DNA of 64,000 bases from Crotalaria pallida (lineage: Eukaryota; Streptophyta; Magnoliopsida; Fabales; Fabaceae), in the NCBI GenBank assembly GCA_037953625.1, contig CM075655.1:13720001-13784000 (forward strand), read 5' to 3'. Position 1 is the stretch's first letter. The number at the start of each line of letters is the position of its first letter. Below, in pieces: positions 1 through 11,804 of this stretch. The notes beneath the pieces were generated by a model. The model saw only the letters and a list, made by a program, of their open reading frames with translations, ran no database searches and had not been told where the DNA came from. The translations under genes were made by a program, and so were the position numbers.

Positions 1-2822
1 TTGATCAAAAGGCTGACAACAGATATTCTTCAAGGTCACCATCAACTGATTTGCGACCGGTTCAGCGTCTCTTAAGGGAGAATTCATGGCTGCTTCAACA
101 GATCGTGCTTTGGCCATTAACTCTCGAAGAGCAACGAAGGCGGTAGAAGAGGAAGCTTGAATCGAAGGAGCCATGGTGGTAGATGGAGGCGCACAGGAAG
201 GAATCTCAACAGAATGAATAGCGGTGGAATCGGATGCACCAGGAATTGACAAGCTGCCATCGAAATCCTCAAGTTGGACTGAGTTATTGGGGATCTAAGG
301 AAAAACAAAAAGGAGGTTGGTAAAGATCTTTTAATGCTGCATAAAGGGTGAATGAGTAAAATCGCAAGTACCTCAAATGAAGGGCCACATGCAGTAGTGG
401 TCTCAGGTCCCACGACAGCAATAGGGGAGTCTACAACATGAGTGTCAATATCAAGAGGCTCAGTATCGACAGTACCTTCATTAGAGACTTGAACGACAAC
501 CTCAACTACAACCGAAGAAGAAGTGTCATCAAGACACTGTTGCATAGAAGCCTCAATGGAATGCAGCCTGTCAGTCTGGTCAAAAGCAACATCAACTTGA
601 GGCTCATCCGAAGACAAGTCATCAAGAATCACTTGTCGACGTACAGGACGCCATTGCAGTTGGATGCTGGTATCTTCGACCATATCTTCTTCAACAAATG
701 GATTAAGTGTTGGAGTCGGAAGAAATTCACCAGCATGGGGATCGTGACGGGAAACATCAACAAAAAGATCGGTCGCATCACCATGCATTCTCTGAGTAGT
801 GACATGGGGAGACGGCTCTCTGATGACGATTCCTTTGGCCTTTGGACGTGGCTGCGATTGAGCTTTGGATGAAGGATTCGAAGAAGGACAGATAGGAGGA
901 GCAGATGAAGCAGTAGACACTTGAAGCTTCGTTGAAAGAGGACGAACCAAAGAACTATCAGTTCTTTCAGGATCGACATGATGTTTATCCGACGGTTGTT
1001 CAGTTCGTCCTTTGTGTTGTCTCTTGGCTTCAATGAAATCGTCGATAGCATGGGAGTGGCGCCGTTTCTTGTGTTTCTTGGGTGATGAAGGGTCACCACC
1101 TTTCTTTTTCGACGCTTGAGCCTTGATTGCCGCAAAATAGTCAATGAGGTTCGGCTTGGCCACTGCAAAGAGGACAACAAATGAGGAAGCCGAAAGGAAA
1201 GAAGTTTAAAGGGAAAGAAAAAGAGGTTAAGTACTCTTACCAGTTTTGTCGGCTGCTACATCCGATGGAGTCCTTGCACTCATTCTGTCGACAATGGTAT
1301 CATAGTCCACGTGGTACGTGTTGAAGTACGACTCCCACCAACGCACGAAATTTGGACTAGCCAAGAAACAAGGAGTAAAGCCGACAAGATTGAAACGGCT
1401 AAGAGAGGCAAGGTTCTTCGACACAAACCTATTCAGCACCGATTTCCAAGAAGACTTGTAGTCCATTAACTTACCATGATGGAATTCCTGCGACACTGAT
1501 GCAAGCATGGGAGCAGGCAACCCTTGACAAAGGTCGAACTGCCTCGACACACAGTTGGGATAGTGCAAAAACACTTCCTTTTCTTCATAGGTAGTAGAAT
1601 CGGGCAAACCACCAAAAAGAACCCGTTGGCTCAAGTAATGTCCCCAAAGGACATCATTTAACTGCATCTCCTCAGCATTGGTACCAGGAAAAGGAAGACG
1701 AAACCATTCAGGTCCTACAGTTCTCCCAACAAAAGGAGAAAAATCAATGTCCTCAGATGACATGGAGATATTGGCAAAGATCTTCATAAAATGAGGAAAG
1801 GTGTTGGTACGAGACGACAGCACAAGAACGTCATAATTCACCGCCAAACAACCATAGTTGAACCGGAAACGGCAAACACTATTGTGTGTGGACACCATGT
1901 GGCTTTTCAGAATGGCATTCAGCCACAAGTGCAAAAGCCAAGTTGGACCTCCGACATTAGTTACCAGTTGTTCGTTGAATCTAATGGTGTCGGAAACATG
2001 GCATATTGTCGAATACAGCTTCGCCAGAAGAAGTTGGCTTAGAGCCACTTGTCTTTCTTCATGCAGGATCGTGGCTAAGGGCACTAAAGATTTGTTGACC
2101 TGTTGAGATTTGGTGCAAAAGGCGAAAGCACTAAGCCGCACTGTTAGAAATTCGACATGCTCCTCGTTACTAACTGCCGGGTTGTCTCTATAGGCATCTA
2201 GACATGCCTCGACATAGTTGCTGAAGGCAAAAGACCCGCCACTAATGTGCACAACATCGTTAGGCTTGCTCTCTATAGTCAAGAGTTCTCCATCAGGACG
2301 AAGACTAGTTAAAGCAGCAACGTCGAAGAGGGTGGGGGTCATCATGCCATAACGAAAGTGGAAGCAATTAGTTCGGCGACACCAAAAATAGCATGCAGCG
2401 CCGAAAAGTCCATCATCGTAACGAAGACCAGAAGTTGTTAAGATAAGAAGGTCTTCGAAACCGGCTCTCTTCCACGACTGACGCTTATGAGGCCGAAGCC
2501 TGTCAAACCACTCTGTAAACTTGGGGAACATTTTCACATTCCGTAGGACCCTACGAGAATACTCCTTGTCGAAGTGACAAGTATAAACAGGGTTAAGAGT
2601 GGCCACGGGACGGATCTCATCAGGATTGGAAATCGGAAAGTTGGCACTCATAACAGGGTCTCGAGCCTCTGATGAAGTCATCAAAGGACCCAAGAAAGCA
2701 GGAGAAGGATTGATGGGTTCGCCATTGGCAGGGATGAAAGAAGTCGCAGGAATGATCAAACTACGCTCATGATATGGGACTTCCAAATCAATTTCGGGAT
2801 CAAGAACTCCTTGGATCGCCAT
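1..2822 (-). CDS. Plant mobile domain (PMD) protein, 3' end outside window
   Basis: A spliced gene read right to left. Exon 1 is 2822-1241 (starts MAIQGVLDPEID), exon 2 is 1162-372, exon 3 is 294 to beyond base 1. Each junction has GT/AG borders and keeps frame: phase 1 after ...ADKTG, phase 0 after ...GPSFE. Exon 1 (527 codons) carries the aminotransferase-like plant mobile domain: the FTEWFDRLRPHKRQSWKRAG block near residue 100, then the GLRYDDGLFGAACYFW and PTLFDVAALTSLRPDGE segments typical of PMD proteins. Exons 2-3 code a low-complexity Ser/Pro/Lys-rich tail with a basic patch (KKHKKRRHSH) that could be a nuclear signal. PMD genes occur as host silencing factors (MAIL1/MAIN family) and as cargo of retrotransposons. 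Its place beside LTR-like sequence suggests cargo; that is inference. The frame is intact across all visible exons. Confidence 0.75.
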
Positions 2823-3901
2823 GTTGAAAGAAAGGTTTTTGGAAAGAAAAAGGGTTTCTCAAGTCAAAGGGTGCAGTGACAAGCAAGAAAAGATAAAAGG
2901 GGAATAGTGATAACGATCAAGTTTAAATAAGAAGTGAAAAGACGTGTTAGACTAACGCAATGGTCCAATAAGAAACGTCAATTCAAAAGGATAAACTCGC
3001 CGTTTCAGAATCCTAACGCTGAAAGGACAGTTCGAAAATATACAAATTTTGGCATCCTCCGAAAAGACACATCACATACCAAAACTTGGGGGGCTTCTGT
3101 TAACGGAAAATCGAAATCGACAAAAGGTGAAAATGTCGGATGTATAAGTGACGTCGACGGAAGTGTACTTGAACATTTTTGTTCAAAAGTGACTTCGAAG
3201 GAAGTGTACGTACAATCCGACAATGGGTAGATTTCGACAAAAGGATATGTGTCGAAAACATAAGTGATGTCGAAGGAGGTGTACTTAAGTGGTATGACTT
3301 AAAAGTGACTTCGAAGGACGTGAACGTGTGTCGACAGAAGGAAGAGGTGGAGACAAGAGGCCTGCGTCGAAGGAGTGCTGGCGCAAAAAAAGAGGAGTCA
3401 GAGACGTCATATCAGCATTGGGAACGGAAGAGTAATTATGGAGGCATTTAATGCTACTTGTGGCTATAAAATCCTCATTTTTCACCAAGAAAAAGCCACG
3501 AGTTACAATGAGAAAACTTAAGGAATGCCTTCATGAGTTCTGGAAAGAGGAAAAAAGATTCATATTCCACATAAACATGAGTCGACCAAAAGCTAAACAT
3601 GTGGGATTAAGGTGTTCGGATGAGGACAGGGAAATGAAGGAATGTCCACCCCGAATACCACCTTTATCCTCTTGAATAGCGAAAGGCTAAACATGTGGGA
3701 TTACATAGAACTCATTTCTGATGTGTCGGGTCACAACAAAGAACTCCGAATTAGAGGAAGCAGTGAGCCTGATAAATAAGCATTGGAAGGGTCTTTGTAA
3801 TCTCATAGGCCAAGGTTTGTGCCCTGCTAGGATCGACTAAGGCCGCCTTTCCTATTAAAGAGTTAAAGGAAACAAGTCCTTTGACGGCATTCTACTAGAA
3901 G
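2823..3901. promoter_or_regulatory. Control region upstream of PMD gene, LTR-like features
   Basis: Non-coding stretch between the PMD start and the LTR-like block. It holds a polypurine-tract-like aacttggggggc (3083-3094) followed by tgttaacgg, a 116 bp tandem duplication (3146-3377) and a TATA-like ctataaaat at 3464-3472 on the plus strand. The first two suggest that an LTR could begin here, near 3098, rather than at 3902. Short frames on both strands show no family resemblance. Confidence 0.4.
3146..3377. repeat. Diverged 116-bp tandem duplication
   Basis: The motif aagtgacNtcgaNggaNgtg starts at 3146, 3187, 3262 and 3303. The spacings are 41, 75 and 41 bases, so a 116 bp unit containing two copies has been duplicated in tandem. 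Copies differ by a few substitutions. Confidence 0.6.
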
Positions 3902-4740
3902 TGTCGGGGGCATGTTTTTTGATTGAATGCTGGTGAAACAGCGTTTCGTTGAATTACATGTCACCGATATCAATCGAATGCGTCTGAGGCCGACAGCGGG
4001 TCGAAAGTCTATTTCGACGATAGGCCCGTTTGTCGGAAGGAGCTTGATGTTGGCTGACATCTCAGAACTTAGAGGCTGGAGCACAACAACGTCAAATCTT
4101 CAAGCAACAAAGAGACTTAGACAAGAGTCAAAGGTTGCGGTCGAAGAGAAGTGCCTGTCGAAAAGGTCTCAGCAAAGATGTCACCACGGGATTCGACAAA
4201 AGTATCCACTAAGCCCAAACCACGACGTGGGCAGTTACATCGTGGGGGATAGCGTAGTGGGTAGTTACTAAGACGTGGGTTCTGCGGTTATGCAGAACGT
4301 GCGAACATGCTTTGTAAATAGTTTTCGGATTCCTACACCTATAAATAGGAAGTCCTTAGGTTGTAATCGGGGTCGGTTGCTAGGTTGACACACATTAGGC
4401 CAAAATCCTAGACATCTCACCAGAGCAGACAAACGGAGAAACGCCATTGTAAAGAACCTCAACCTTCCACCCATTTAATTTCAATGCAACTTTACGTTTC
4501 CATGCACTTTTAATTACACGCAATTTATCTTACTACAAATTTTAATCGCTTTCCTTTTCGATTCCAAGTCATTTACTTTACTGCACCTTTTTACGCTTCG
4601 CCGCATCATGTTCTTGGTGTCGGTTTTATTCCTTCTCGCATTTACTTTCCCGCTTTCCAAATCCAAATACCAAAAAAAACGGTCAAGTTCCTTTCACAAG
4701 GTTACCATATAACCTGTCGTTACCCACACCCCACACATCA
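3902..4740 (+). repeat. Putative LTR (Ty3/gypsy-like), right end approximate
   Basis: Begins tgtcgggggcatg, a start common in plant gypsy LTRs or their adjoining polypurine tract. It carries a TATA-like cctataaatagg at 4338-4349 and is rich in tcgac/tcgaaa words shared with 3100-3350. The right border is not visible: no convincing CA end or target duplication was found, so 4740 is an estimate. If this is a 3' LTR, the PMD gene lies antisense to the element. Confidence 0.4.
4340..4348 (+). promoter_or_regulatory. TATA box in putative LTR
   Basis: Sequence tataaatag about 440 bases inside the putative LTR, a usual place for an LTR core promoter. Transcription would run rightwards. Confidence 0.45.
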
Positions 4741-6162
4741 CCGTCAGTTCGGCAGGCGTCAGACGAAAATCACGCAAACAGGTTCATTAATCATTCTCAT
4801 ATTTTCTTTTCATAATAATACTTCCAAATATACCAAGTCATTTTCATAGGAACAACCATTCAACATACACCAAGTATCTTTTCATAATAACAACCGTTCA
4901 AAAACATCAAATAACTTTTCATAGGATAACTCATCATCACAAAATATAATTCCAAAATTTACTTGATATCCCATCATATAACTTATTTCCATATACAATA
5001 TACCATTTCAAGATATGCAACATGCTATAACCATTATCAACAAACATATCATTAATATCGAGGAATCGTGCTTTTCGTATGAACGGCGGAACACACACTC
5101 AATTGCCGTTTTACTACTCAACCGATAGATTCCTAGTTCCGACCTTTGAGATGATACGGAACGTCCTAATATTACCCTATATGTCACTATGTCTTAAGAA
5201 GGCTTCTCTCTCACCTTGAGATGCAGCTAAAGAATTTGTGTCTGCTTGATTAGAAATCGCGTTAACTGCTTCCACGCGAGAACCTTAAACAATTTGATAC
5301 AAATAATTTAACAAATCAAATTCGAATTTTAATAATGAACTCTTTACCAAAGCTTAACATAATAATCAACTTTTCTTTATTTAAAAAAAATACTTGGTAC
5401 CTCTTAAAATACAAAAATAGCATCAGTAGCTCAAAACCTTTTTGAAAATCAAAAACAGACTACTGTATCAGAAAAGTCACTTTTTCTTTTTAGCTTTTAA
5501 ATCATGAAAACCTTTTCCAAACGTAATATAATTTTTAAAACATAATCATAACATCTTAAAAGTAAATCTCAATTTTTCCTTTATTAAAAATTTCACTCTT
5601 AGACACCTTATAACAACTACCACTTTCAGATTAATCATACGACATGAATTATAAATACACATCTTTGATGCAACATTTAAATCAATCCAAGCAGTAAACA
5701 AAATTTGCATAATCATATTATAAACACATATAACTCAATTAAAATATAAACTCAAGTATTCAAAGTTCAAAATAATTTTTCTCTATCGTTAATGAAATTA
5801 AATCACAGACTATAAACAGTATACAGAAAATCATTTTTAAGCATCAGTACATTCATATAATACATCCAAACTTCTACAACATAAGATCACCTATTTTATC
5901 ACATCACCACAATTTTCTACACTTAATCAAATCACATAGACTATATATATATTTTACAGCTTAGACTTTTAATTCCCAAAAATCATTTTTCTTCCAAGCA
6001 GTTAATCAGAAAAATATGTCACTTCTTCCTATAGCTTAAATACTTACTCTATTATAAAAATATCTCTAAGTTTAGCGCATATAAACAAAATAAACTTGCT
6101 GGACAACCACACCAACAAGTTGCATTCACTCACAAATTTTCATCAAATTAAAGTTCTAACAC
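4741..6162. other. AT-rich non-coding repeat, left half
   Basis: No gene. AT-rich sequence with long frames absent. It continues after the copia insertion at 15568, so 4741-6167 and 15568-18145 were once contiguous. Composition suggests an old LTR or non-autonomous retroelement, but no terminal repeats were found. Confidence 0.4.
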
Positions 6163-6167
6163 CTATA

Positions 6168-6611
6168 TGTAAGATTTTATATCTTAGTATGTCTCATGTG
6201 ATGTGCATGTGACATATATTGAATTGTGTTTAGTAAATAATTAATTAAATTTTAATGGGCTAAATCATATTTAGATAATAAGGGGATTGTTTCTAAAGGC
6301 CCATTAGCTTGATGGAAGCCAATGGATAAGAGATAGGGGTTTTACCTATTTATGAGAAACCGGTCCTATTCCTGGCAATAACGTATTCTCTCTTTTACCA
6401 TCACATAACGACACAAAAAGAATAGTAGAGACGACAAAGGAATAAAAACCTTGTTTTTTGGTCAAAGGACATTGGAGAACTCTCTCAAGTATAGCAATGG
6501 ATAGATGTTAGTAATTATATTCTTTATTATCTCTATAACATGTGAAAGTCATGTAATTTCAAGATCCCTATTGTTGTAGTTGTAACGAATAAATTAAAAC
6601 TACAACTTATA
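6168..6611 (+). repeat. 5' LTR of copia element
   Basis: Starts tgtaagattttatatc and ends ctacaacttata. Nearly identical to 15113-15562: by eye roughly 96%, with one short indel near 6450. Confidence 0.92.
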
Positions 6612-6613
6612 TG

Positions 6614-6625
6614 TGGTATCAGAGC
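6614..6625 (+). promoter_or_regulatory. Primer binding site, initiator tRNA-Met type
   Basis: tggtatcagagc lies two bases after the 5' LTR. It is the standard complement of the plant initiator methionine tRNA 3' end used by copia elements. Confidence 0.93.
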
Positions 6626-6672
6626 AATAGGTTGAGAAATTCATGATTTTCCAATTAAAATTTTGTGATACG

Positions 6673-6740
6673 GTATGAACCCTAATTATTGTATTTAGGG
6701 ATTTAATTTAGTATGAACCCTAATTATTGTATTTAGGGAT
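6673..6740 (+). repeat. 38-bp tandem duplication in copia leader
   Basis: A unit beginning gtatgaaccctaattattg starts at 6673 and again at 6711. It lies in the untranslated leader of the copia element. Confidence 0.7.
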
Positions 6741-8019
6741 ATTATGGTTTTCGCAAAAGTGTTAATTTCATACCTATTAGAAATATAAAAGTTAATGCCT
6801 TGATAATGCCTACTGTAACGTGATGAGTGTATATAACGTGATGCCGTGAATTGTATGAATTGATTTCAATATTGAATTTCCGCAATGTTTCCATTTAGAT
6901 CTCCACTGTCACGGCTTATATTAACGCAGTATGTATATATATACTAAAGTGATGATGCTAAAGCAATAATACTCACTGGTCACGGCTATATTAACCCAAT
7001 AATATTGTTCACGCCATATATATATATAATAGTTTTTTTGGACATTATGTATTGATAAATTAATAGTTTATTATTAAATTATATCACAGATTGATTTGAA
7101 TTAATGTATGATAAGTTAGTTAATCATCAAAGTGATCAAACTTGAAAAGTTAAATTAATTCTAAATCATATAATAGTTAATTTCAATTACTCATAGATGA
7201 TGCTATAAACGTACAACGTGATGATTTGTTGTTCTATGAGTCATTGAGTTTATTGTTATAAGGCATGATTGAAGGTAATGCATGTGCATCACTGTTTTAT
7301 TTATTTCCAAAGATAATAAATATTTAATTCTTGCATGTTGCATTACCCATTATTGATTATTGTATTAGCATCATTATGTTTAACGTTGTATATTAATGTG
7401 TAACCCAAAGGAGAGCGTTAGTGTACATTAATTGTTTAAGTAACATGTACCTTATGTCTCAAAACATTTATGTTATGTAGTACATGTTCTTAATTTTCTG
7501 CATTCTCATGACTTGTATGTGTCAATATCATTTGTTAAACTTTATGACTAGAGTTTGCAAGTGTTATTGTTGCTATTAATGGTGTTAGTAACTATAAAGA
7601 TAAAGAAAAAACTTTATTATATAATTTGAGAAATATTTGACAATGTTCATGAGTATAAATGTTGCAGATAACATTAAGATAATTCTCTCCAAAATTGAAA
7701 GTACTTAAAAAAAATAAAAAAATAATAAAAAATTACTGAATTTTGTGAGAGAATGCCCAATATTTTTTGTGAGTCTCTTACTGGGACATTAATGAGTACC
7801 CTAACCCCATAAAGCTTGGTGATTTGTGTACTATTTATGAATTGTATAATTAAAACAAAAATTATTGCAGCAAGATTTAAGTTTGAGTCCTTAGCAATAG
7901 TTGTGAATGAGAACTTCTTAGTATAATTTATCCTCGCTCATTACTGATTGATTGATTGTGACTTGTTTTTGAATGAATTATAATGCCATGAAATATAATA
8001 GGTTGTGCATGAATTGCAC

Positions 8020-8621
8020 AATTTGTTAGTTCAAGAGGAAACTAGACTTAAGATTATAAGAAGTCTCTTGGTCCAACCTTTAAGGACATTGAGGAGCTGG
8101 AAATAAATGTGTGAAAAAACATGATAAGGGCAAAGGGTCACTTAGAATTAATGAGGCATATGTGAAAATTCATATGAAAGAACCTCATTATCATAAATGT
8201 CATTTTGTGCAAAAATGTTGAATTCAGAAGAAGTGCATAAAATGAAAATCTTGATTCTATAAAAGATAAGTTTAAAGCTTATGTATGTTTGAGTCAAACT
8301 TAATCAAAGATCCACATAAAATTTGGTGGATTGATCTGGATTAATCGAAATATGTTTCTAGCATAATGAATTTTGTTTAATCCATGCCATAAACCCACAT
8401 GTAAAGTTCGTGTTCGTGGGAATAAAGTGAAGGTTCTAGTAGAACTTGTTAGGATTTAATGTTTAATCATTGACATTGGGCATCACCTAGACTCATTGGA
8501 TACTTTTTAGGTACCTAGTTTTTCTAGGAATTTGGTTTATTATCTAGGATTGATGTTACTAGATACTCTTTTATGTTTGGTTATGGATGTTTCAATTTAT
8601 TTAAGTATATTCGTCACATTG
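8020..8621 (+). pseudogene. copia gag / gag-pre-integrase remnant, left part
   Basis: Plus-strand frames give broken matches to copia polyprotein: a decayed zinc-knuckle-like stretch near 8190-8250, then KIWWID, resembling the WWIDSG protease active-site motif, near 8320-8340, and a following VFVGIKVKV segment typical of the gag-pre-integrase domain. Stops and shifts interrupt every frame. The homology stops at the CACTA insertion and resumes at 12320. Confidence 0.7.
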
Positions 8622-8639
8622 GTACACTAGTACAAAAAA

Positions 8640-8930
8640 CACATTTTAGACCACTTGATTCAGACCGGTTACTTTGTATAACCAATCTGAAAATATAATA
8701 AATAAGACTGGTTCCACAAGGAATCAGTCTCTTTTTTGGTCATTTGTTAAAATCAGACTGGTTTCGCATGGAACCAGTCTCATACAGTAGTACAAATCAG
8801 ACTGGTTTCGCAAGGAACCAGTCTCTTTAGACCCTTTATTAAGACTGGTTCCGTGTTGAACCGGTCTAAATTTGACTTTAAGTTCAAATGAGAGTGGTTC
8901 ATTTAGACAACCAGTCTAAAAAATACATTA
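8640..8930. repeat. Left subterminal repeat array of CACTA
   Basis: About eight copies of a 10-12 base word close to agactggttcc / ggaaccagtct, in direct and inverted order, mixed with spacer. The same word fills the other end. Confidence 0.88.
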
Positions 8931-9370
8931 ATTGTCTCCCTATGCACTGCACGGACAAAGGCACTCACCCTCCAAATACCCTAAAAAAAACCCCGCCTAG
9001 ATCCAAAAAAAAACCCTCCAAATTCACTCCTCCAAAGTCCCTCACTCACTCACGCACCATACACAGCCCCCGCCCCACCGTCACACCACCGGCACTGTCC
9101 TCCACTTTCAATCTCTCTGTTTGCCATCAGAGGTCTCATCTCCTTCACTCTGTCCGTCTCTCGTCAGCTCCCATCAAAGCACCGCCATTGTTGCCCTTCG
9201 CCCTTCTCCGCTTCGCCGTTAAGCACCACCATCATCGCCAACCCTTCATATGCTTACTCCTCCTCGCCGTTGATCGACGCGCCGCTCACCTTCGCCCTTC
9301 ATTTTCCAGCACTGCTTCGGCACTCTTATTACTCTTCTTCGATCTAAGATTTTCTGCTTTTAGCTTTTGA
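8930..9370 (+). other. GC-richer captured segment in CACTA
   Basis: Composition changes abruptly to C-rich sequence (cctcc, ccgcc, ctcactcac) quite unlike the AT-rich surroundings. An open frame (8888-9370) is low-complexity Ser/Pro/Leu and matches no family I know. The texture is that of a plant 5' UTR or first exon, so it may be the captured start of a host gene, perhaps the same one as the SPA exons. That link is inference. Confidence 0.5.
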
Positions 9371-9479
9371 GGGATAACCGACACTTTGAAATCTCGCTTT
9401 GCTCTCTGCTCTGTTCGATTTGAGTGGCTCTGCTTTTTTTTAAGGATTTATTTATTGTTTTAATGAAGCTGTATTTGTG

Positions 9480-10513
9480 TTTCATTAATTGCTTGCTAAC
9501 ATATGCGCTTTGAGAGTGATGATTGCATTGAAATGGAGAAACACAAGCACAAAAGTGAATAGGAAAAGGCCTTTGGAACATGATATATGTGCTTGCCAAA
9601 GTTTTAGTACAAAACAGCAAAGGCCACGAGAGGAGACAAGATCTCTCAGGCTGCAGCATCACTTGACCTCTATTCTTGGCTGCAGCACTACAGTAGTGAA
9701 TCAATCTGACCCTTACATGAACGGGCCCATGAAATCAAGGAGTAAAGAAAGTTTGTGCCAAAACGGTTCTAATTGTCAACATACTTCTACCAAAGAAAAG
9801 CAGTTTATATCTGCAACCATGCAGCTAGAAGAGAAGTGGTATTGTAGTCCAGAAGAGCTCAATGAAGGAATTTGTACGTTGTCTTCAAATATTTATAGCC
9901 TAGGAGTTCTTCTTTTTGAGGTAAGGAAATATTCTGTCCCATCCTTTGTTGCTTTTCATTAAAGCTTATGTATTACCTCTTGGTAGCCAAACTTTCATTG
10001 ATTAAACTGACCTTAGAGACTTTATTTATATACACCATTTTTTTCAAGTATGATAACAATGGCGTTATACTGATATGTGAGTTTGGTTGCTGCAGCCTAG
10101 CAAGAGATAGCTTCTTAGCAAGTCATGTCTGTTTGACATACCATACCTAACCATTTTAAATGACTTAGAGACGTATATGTTGAAGTTATTAAGTTTTATT
10201 CATACTTTCTGGATTAGAATGGTTAAATATGATCCTTTTAACTATTTTATTAAATGTTTGTCCTGGTCAATTTTTTTACTTTTCAACTATTTAGATCATC
10301 ACCTAGAAGCTACTCATGATGTATTTGTTAACATTTTAGTTGATGTTTCCCTCAGTTGATGTGCAATATTGAGTCATGGAAGGTGCGGTCAGCTGTGATG
10401 TCAGATTTGGGTCATAGAATCTTACCATCAAGGTTTCTATCAGAAAATCCAAAGGAAGCTGGATTTTGTCTTTGGCTTCTGCATCCTGATCCTTCCTCTC
10501 GTCCCGATACTAG
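9480..10513 (+). pseudogene. Captured SPA-like (SUPPRESSOR OF PHYA) gene fragment, two exons
   Basis: An exon ending at 9920 codes QLEEKWYCSPEELNEG then ICTLSSNIYSLGVLLFE, the C-terminal part of the kinase-like domain of SPA proteins. A 435 base intron (9921-10355, GT...AG) follows. The next exon (10356-10513) codes LMCNIESWKVRSAVMSDLGH, SENPKEAGFCLWLLHPDPSS and RPDT, then a donor gtaatg. Frame is kept across the join. SPA proteins work with COP1 in light-regulated ubiquitination; their coiled coil and WD40 repeats are absent here. Keeping the intron points to DNA-level capture by the CACTA element rather than reverse transcription. The upstream frame contains stops, so a working product is unlikely. 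Confidence 0.85.
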
Positions 10514-11800
10514 GTAATGTGATGTGTCGTCGTTCTTGTATCTGGTGCTCTTTTTCTGTCTCATTTGAATTTGATTTTTTCATCCAGAAGGTGTTATGAA
10601 AAGTATCATCTTAATGGCTTCGTGATGGATGACGATAAGTAGTGATATTGAAGGGTATTACTATGGAAAAAAGTTTCTACCATTCTATTAACTGTGCATA
10701 ATTGTACATATCTTAGTCTTCTAAGGAGCAATGCCGGTAGTAATGCCCAATCATGATTGATATAGTTTTGTAGTTAGCATTATTCATTTCGGTTACAACA
10801 ATTATTTACAGCTCAAGTTATTAACTTTTATCCATAGTTGCAAGTGCTTTCTAAATTCTATATGGAACTCATTAATCATTGTATTTCTGGATTGTTTCAC
10901 ATATGTTTCAGTAATCCTTACAAGAATTTCTTCAACTTTTCTGAACTTCTCATTTGCCGTAATTAACTTTGTGCTTTGTTTTAATGCAAGTTTGAGATAT
11001 CAGTGACTCTCACATCAATATAGTCAACACAACAGACAATACTTTCCTGGCAACCCTAATTTCATTATTTAGTAGTTATTTGATATTCTTATTGTACAAC
11101 CACAACTTATAAGTGAGAAAAAGAACATCATTCTTAACTTGATTTGTTTGGTAAGTAATTTAGTAGGTTGCTGGATAGGTTCCTTTTATATTCTTGATTA
11201 TAAGTAGGTTTCTAGGTTCCTTTTATATTTGGGTGAATTTCCTTACAAATGTTGCAGTGCAGGAAGCTAAGTTGGTTTTTATTTTCTTTTATATTCTTGA
11301 ATCTGTTAAGTTGCAGGAAGCTAAGTTGCAGGAAGCTAATTTCCTTTTATATTCTTGAATCAGTTAGTGTTTTTATATGTTTGGTAAATAGTTTTCAAAT
11401 GGAAGCTAAGTGGCTGCAAGAATTGTTTTATACTACATACTTTGGATCTATATTTAGAAAATTGTATGTTTCTTCTTACCATGGAAAGCTATGTATTCAC
11501 TTGCAGCTATGTTTTATATTCTATCTTGATAGATTGTTGGACCGGGGAAGGCGGGATGTGATGGTTGGAGAAGATAGAAGGATGCATTTTTGATTCAGGA
11601 AGAGATAGTTTGCAGCTTATCGCTCTAGATATAAGACTTTTGTGTAGTTTATGTTAGTTTCACTAAGCATCGTGTTATATACTTGTGTTGATCAAACTTG
11701 TACTAGATGTGCATATAACGTGGTTTTTATAATATAATTTTAGAATCTAGTTATGTCTAGATAATTATTATTTATTAGTTTTATTATATATTTGTGTGTT
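10514..11800. other. Remaining CACTA interior
   Basis: AT-rich sequence after the last recognised SPA exon; the first part may be captured intron. Near 11262-11410 the word caggaagctaa recurs four times within 150 bases. I see no further coding homology. Confidence 0.5.
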
Positions 11801-11804
11801 TTTT

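Noticed and set aside
438..872. Plus-strand frame of 144 residues
   Set aside because: It lies opposite exon 2 of the PMD gene, where the intron borders and composition support the minus strand.
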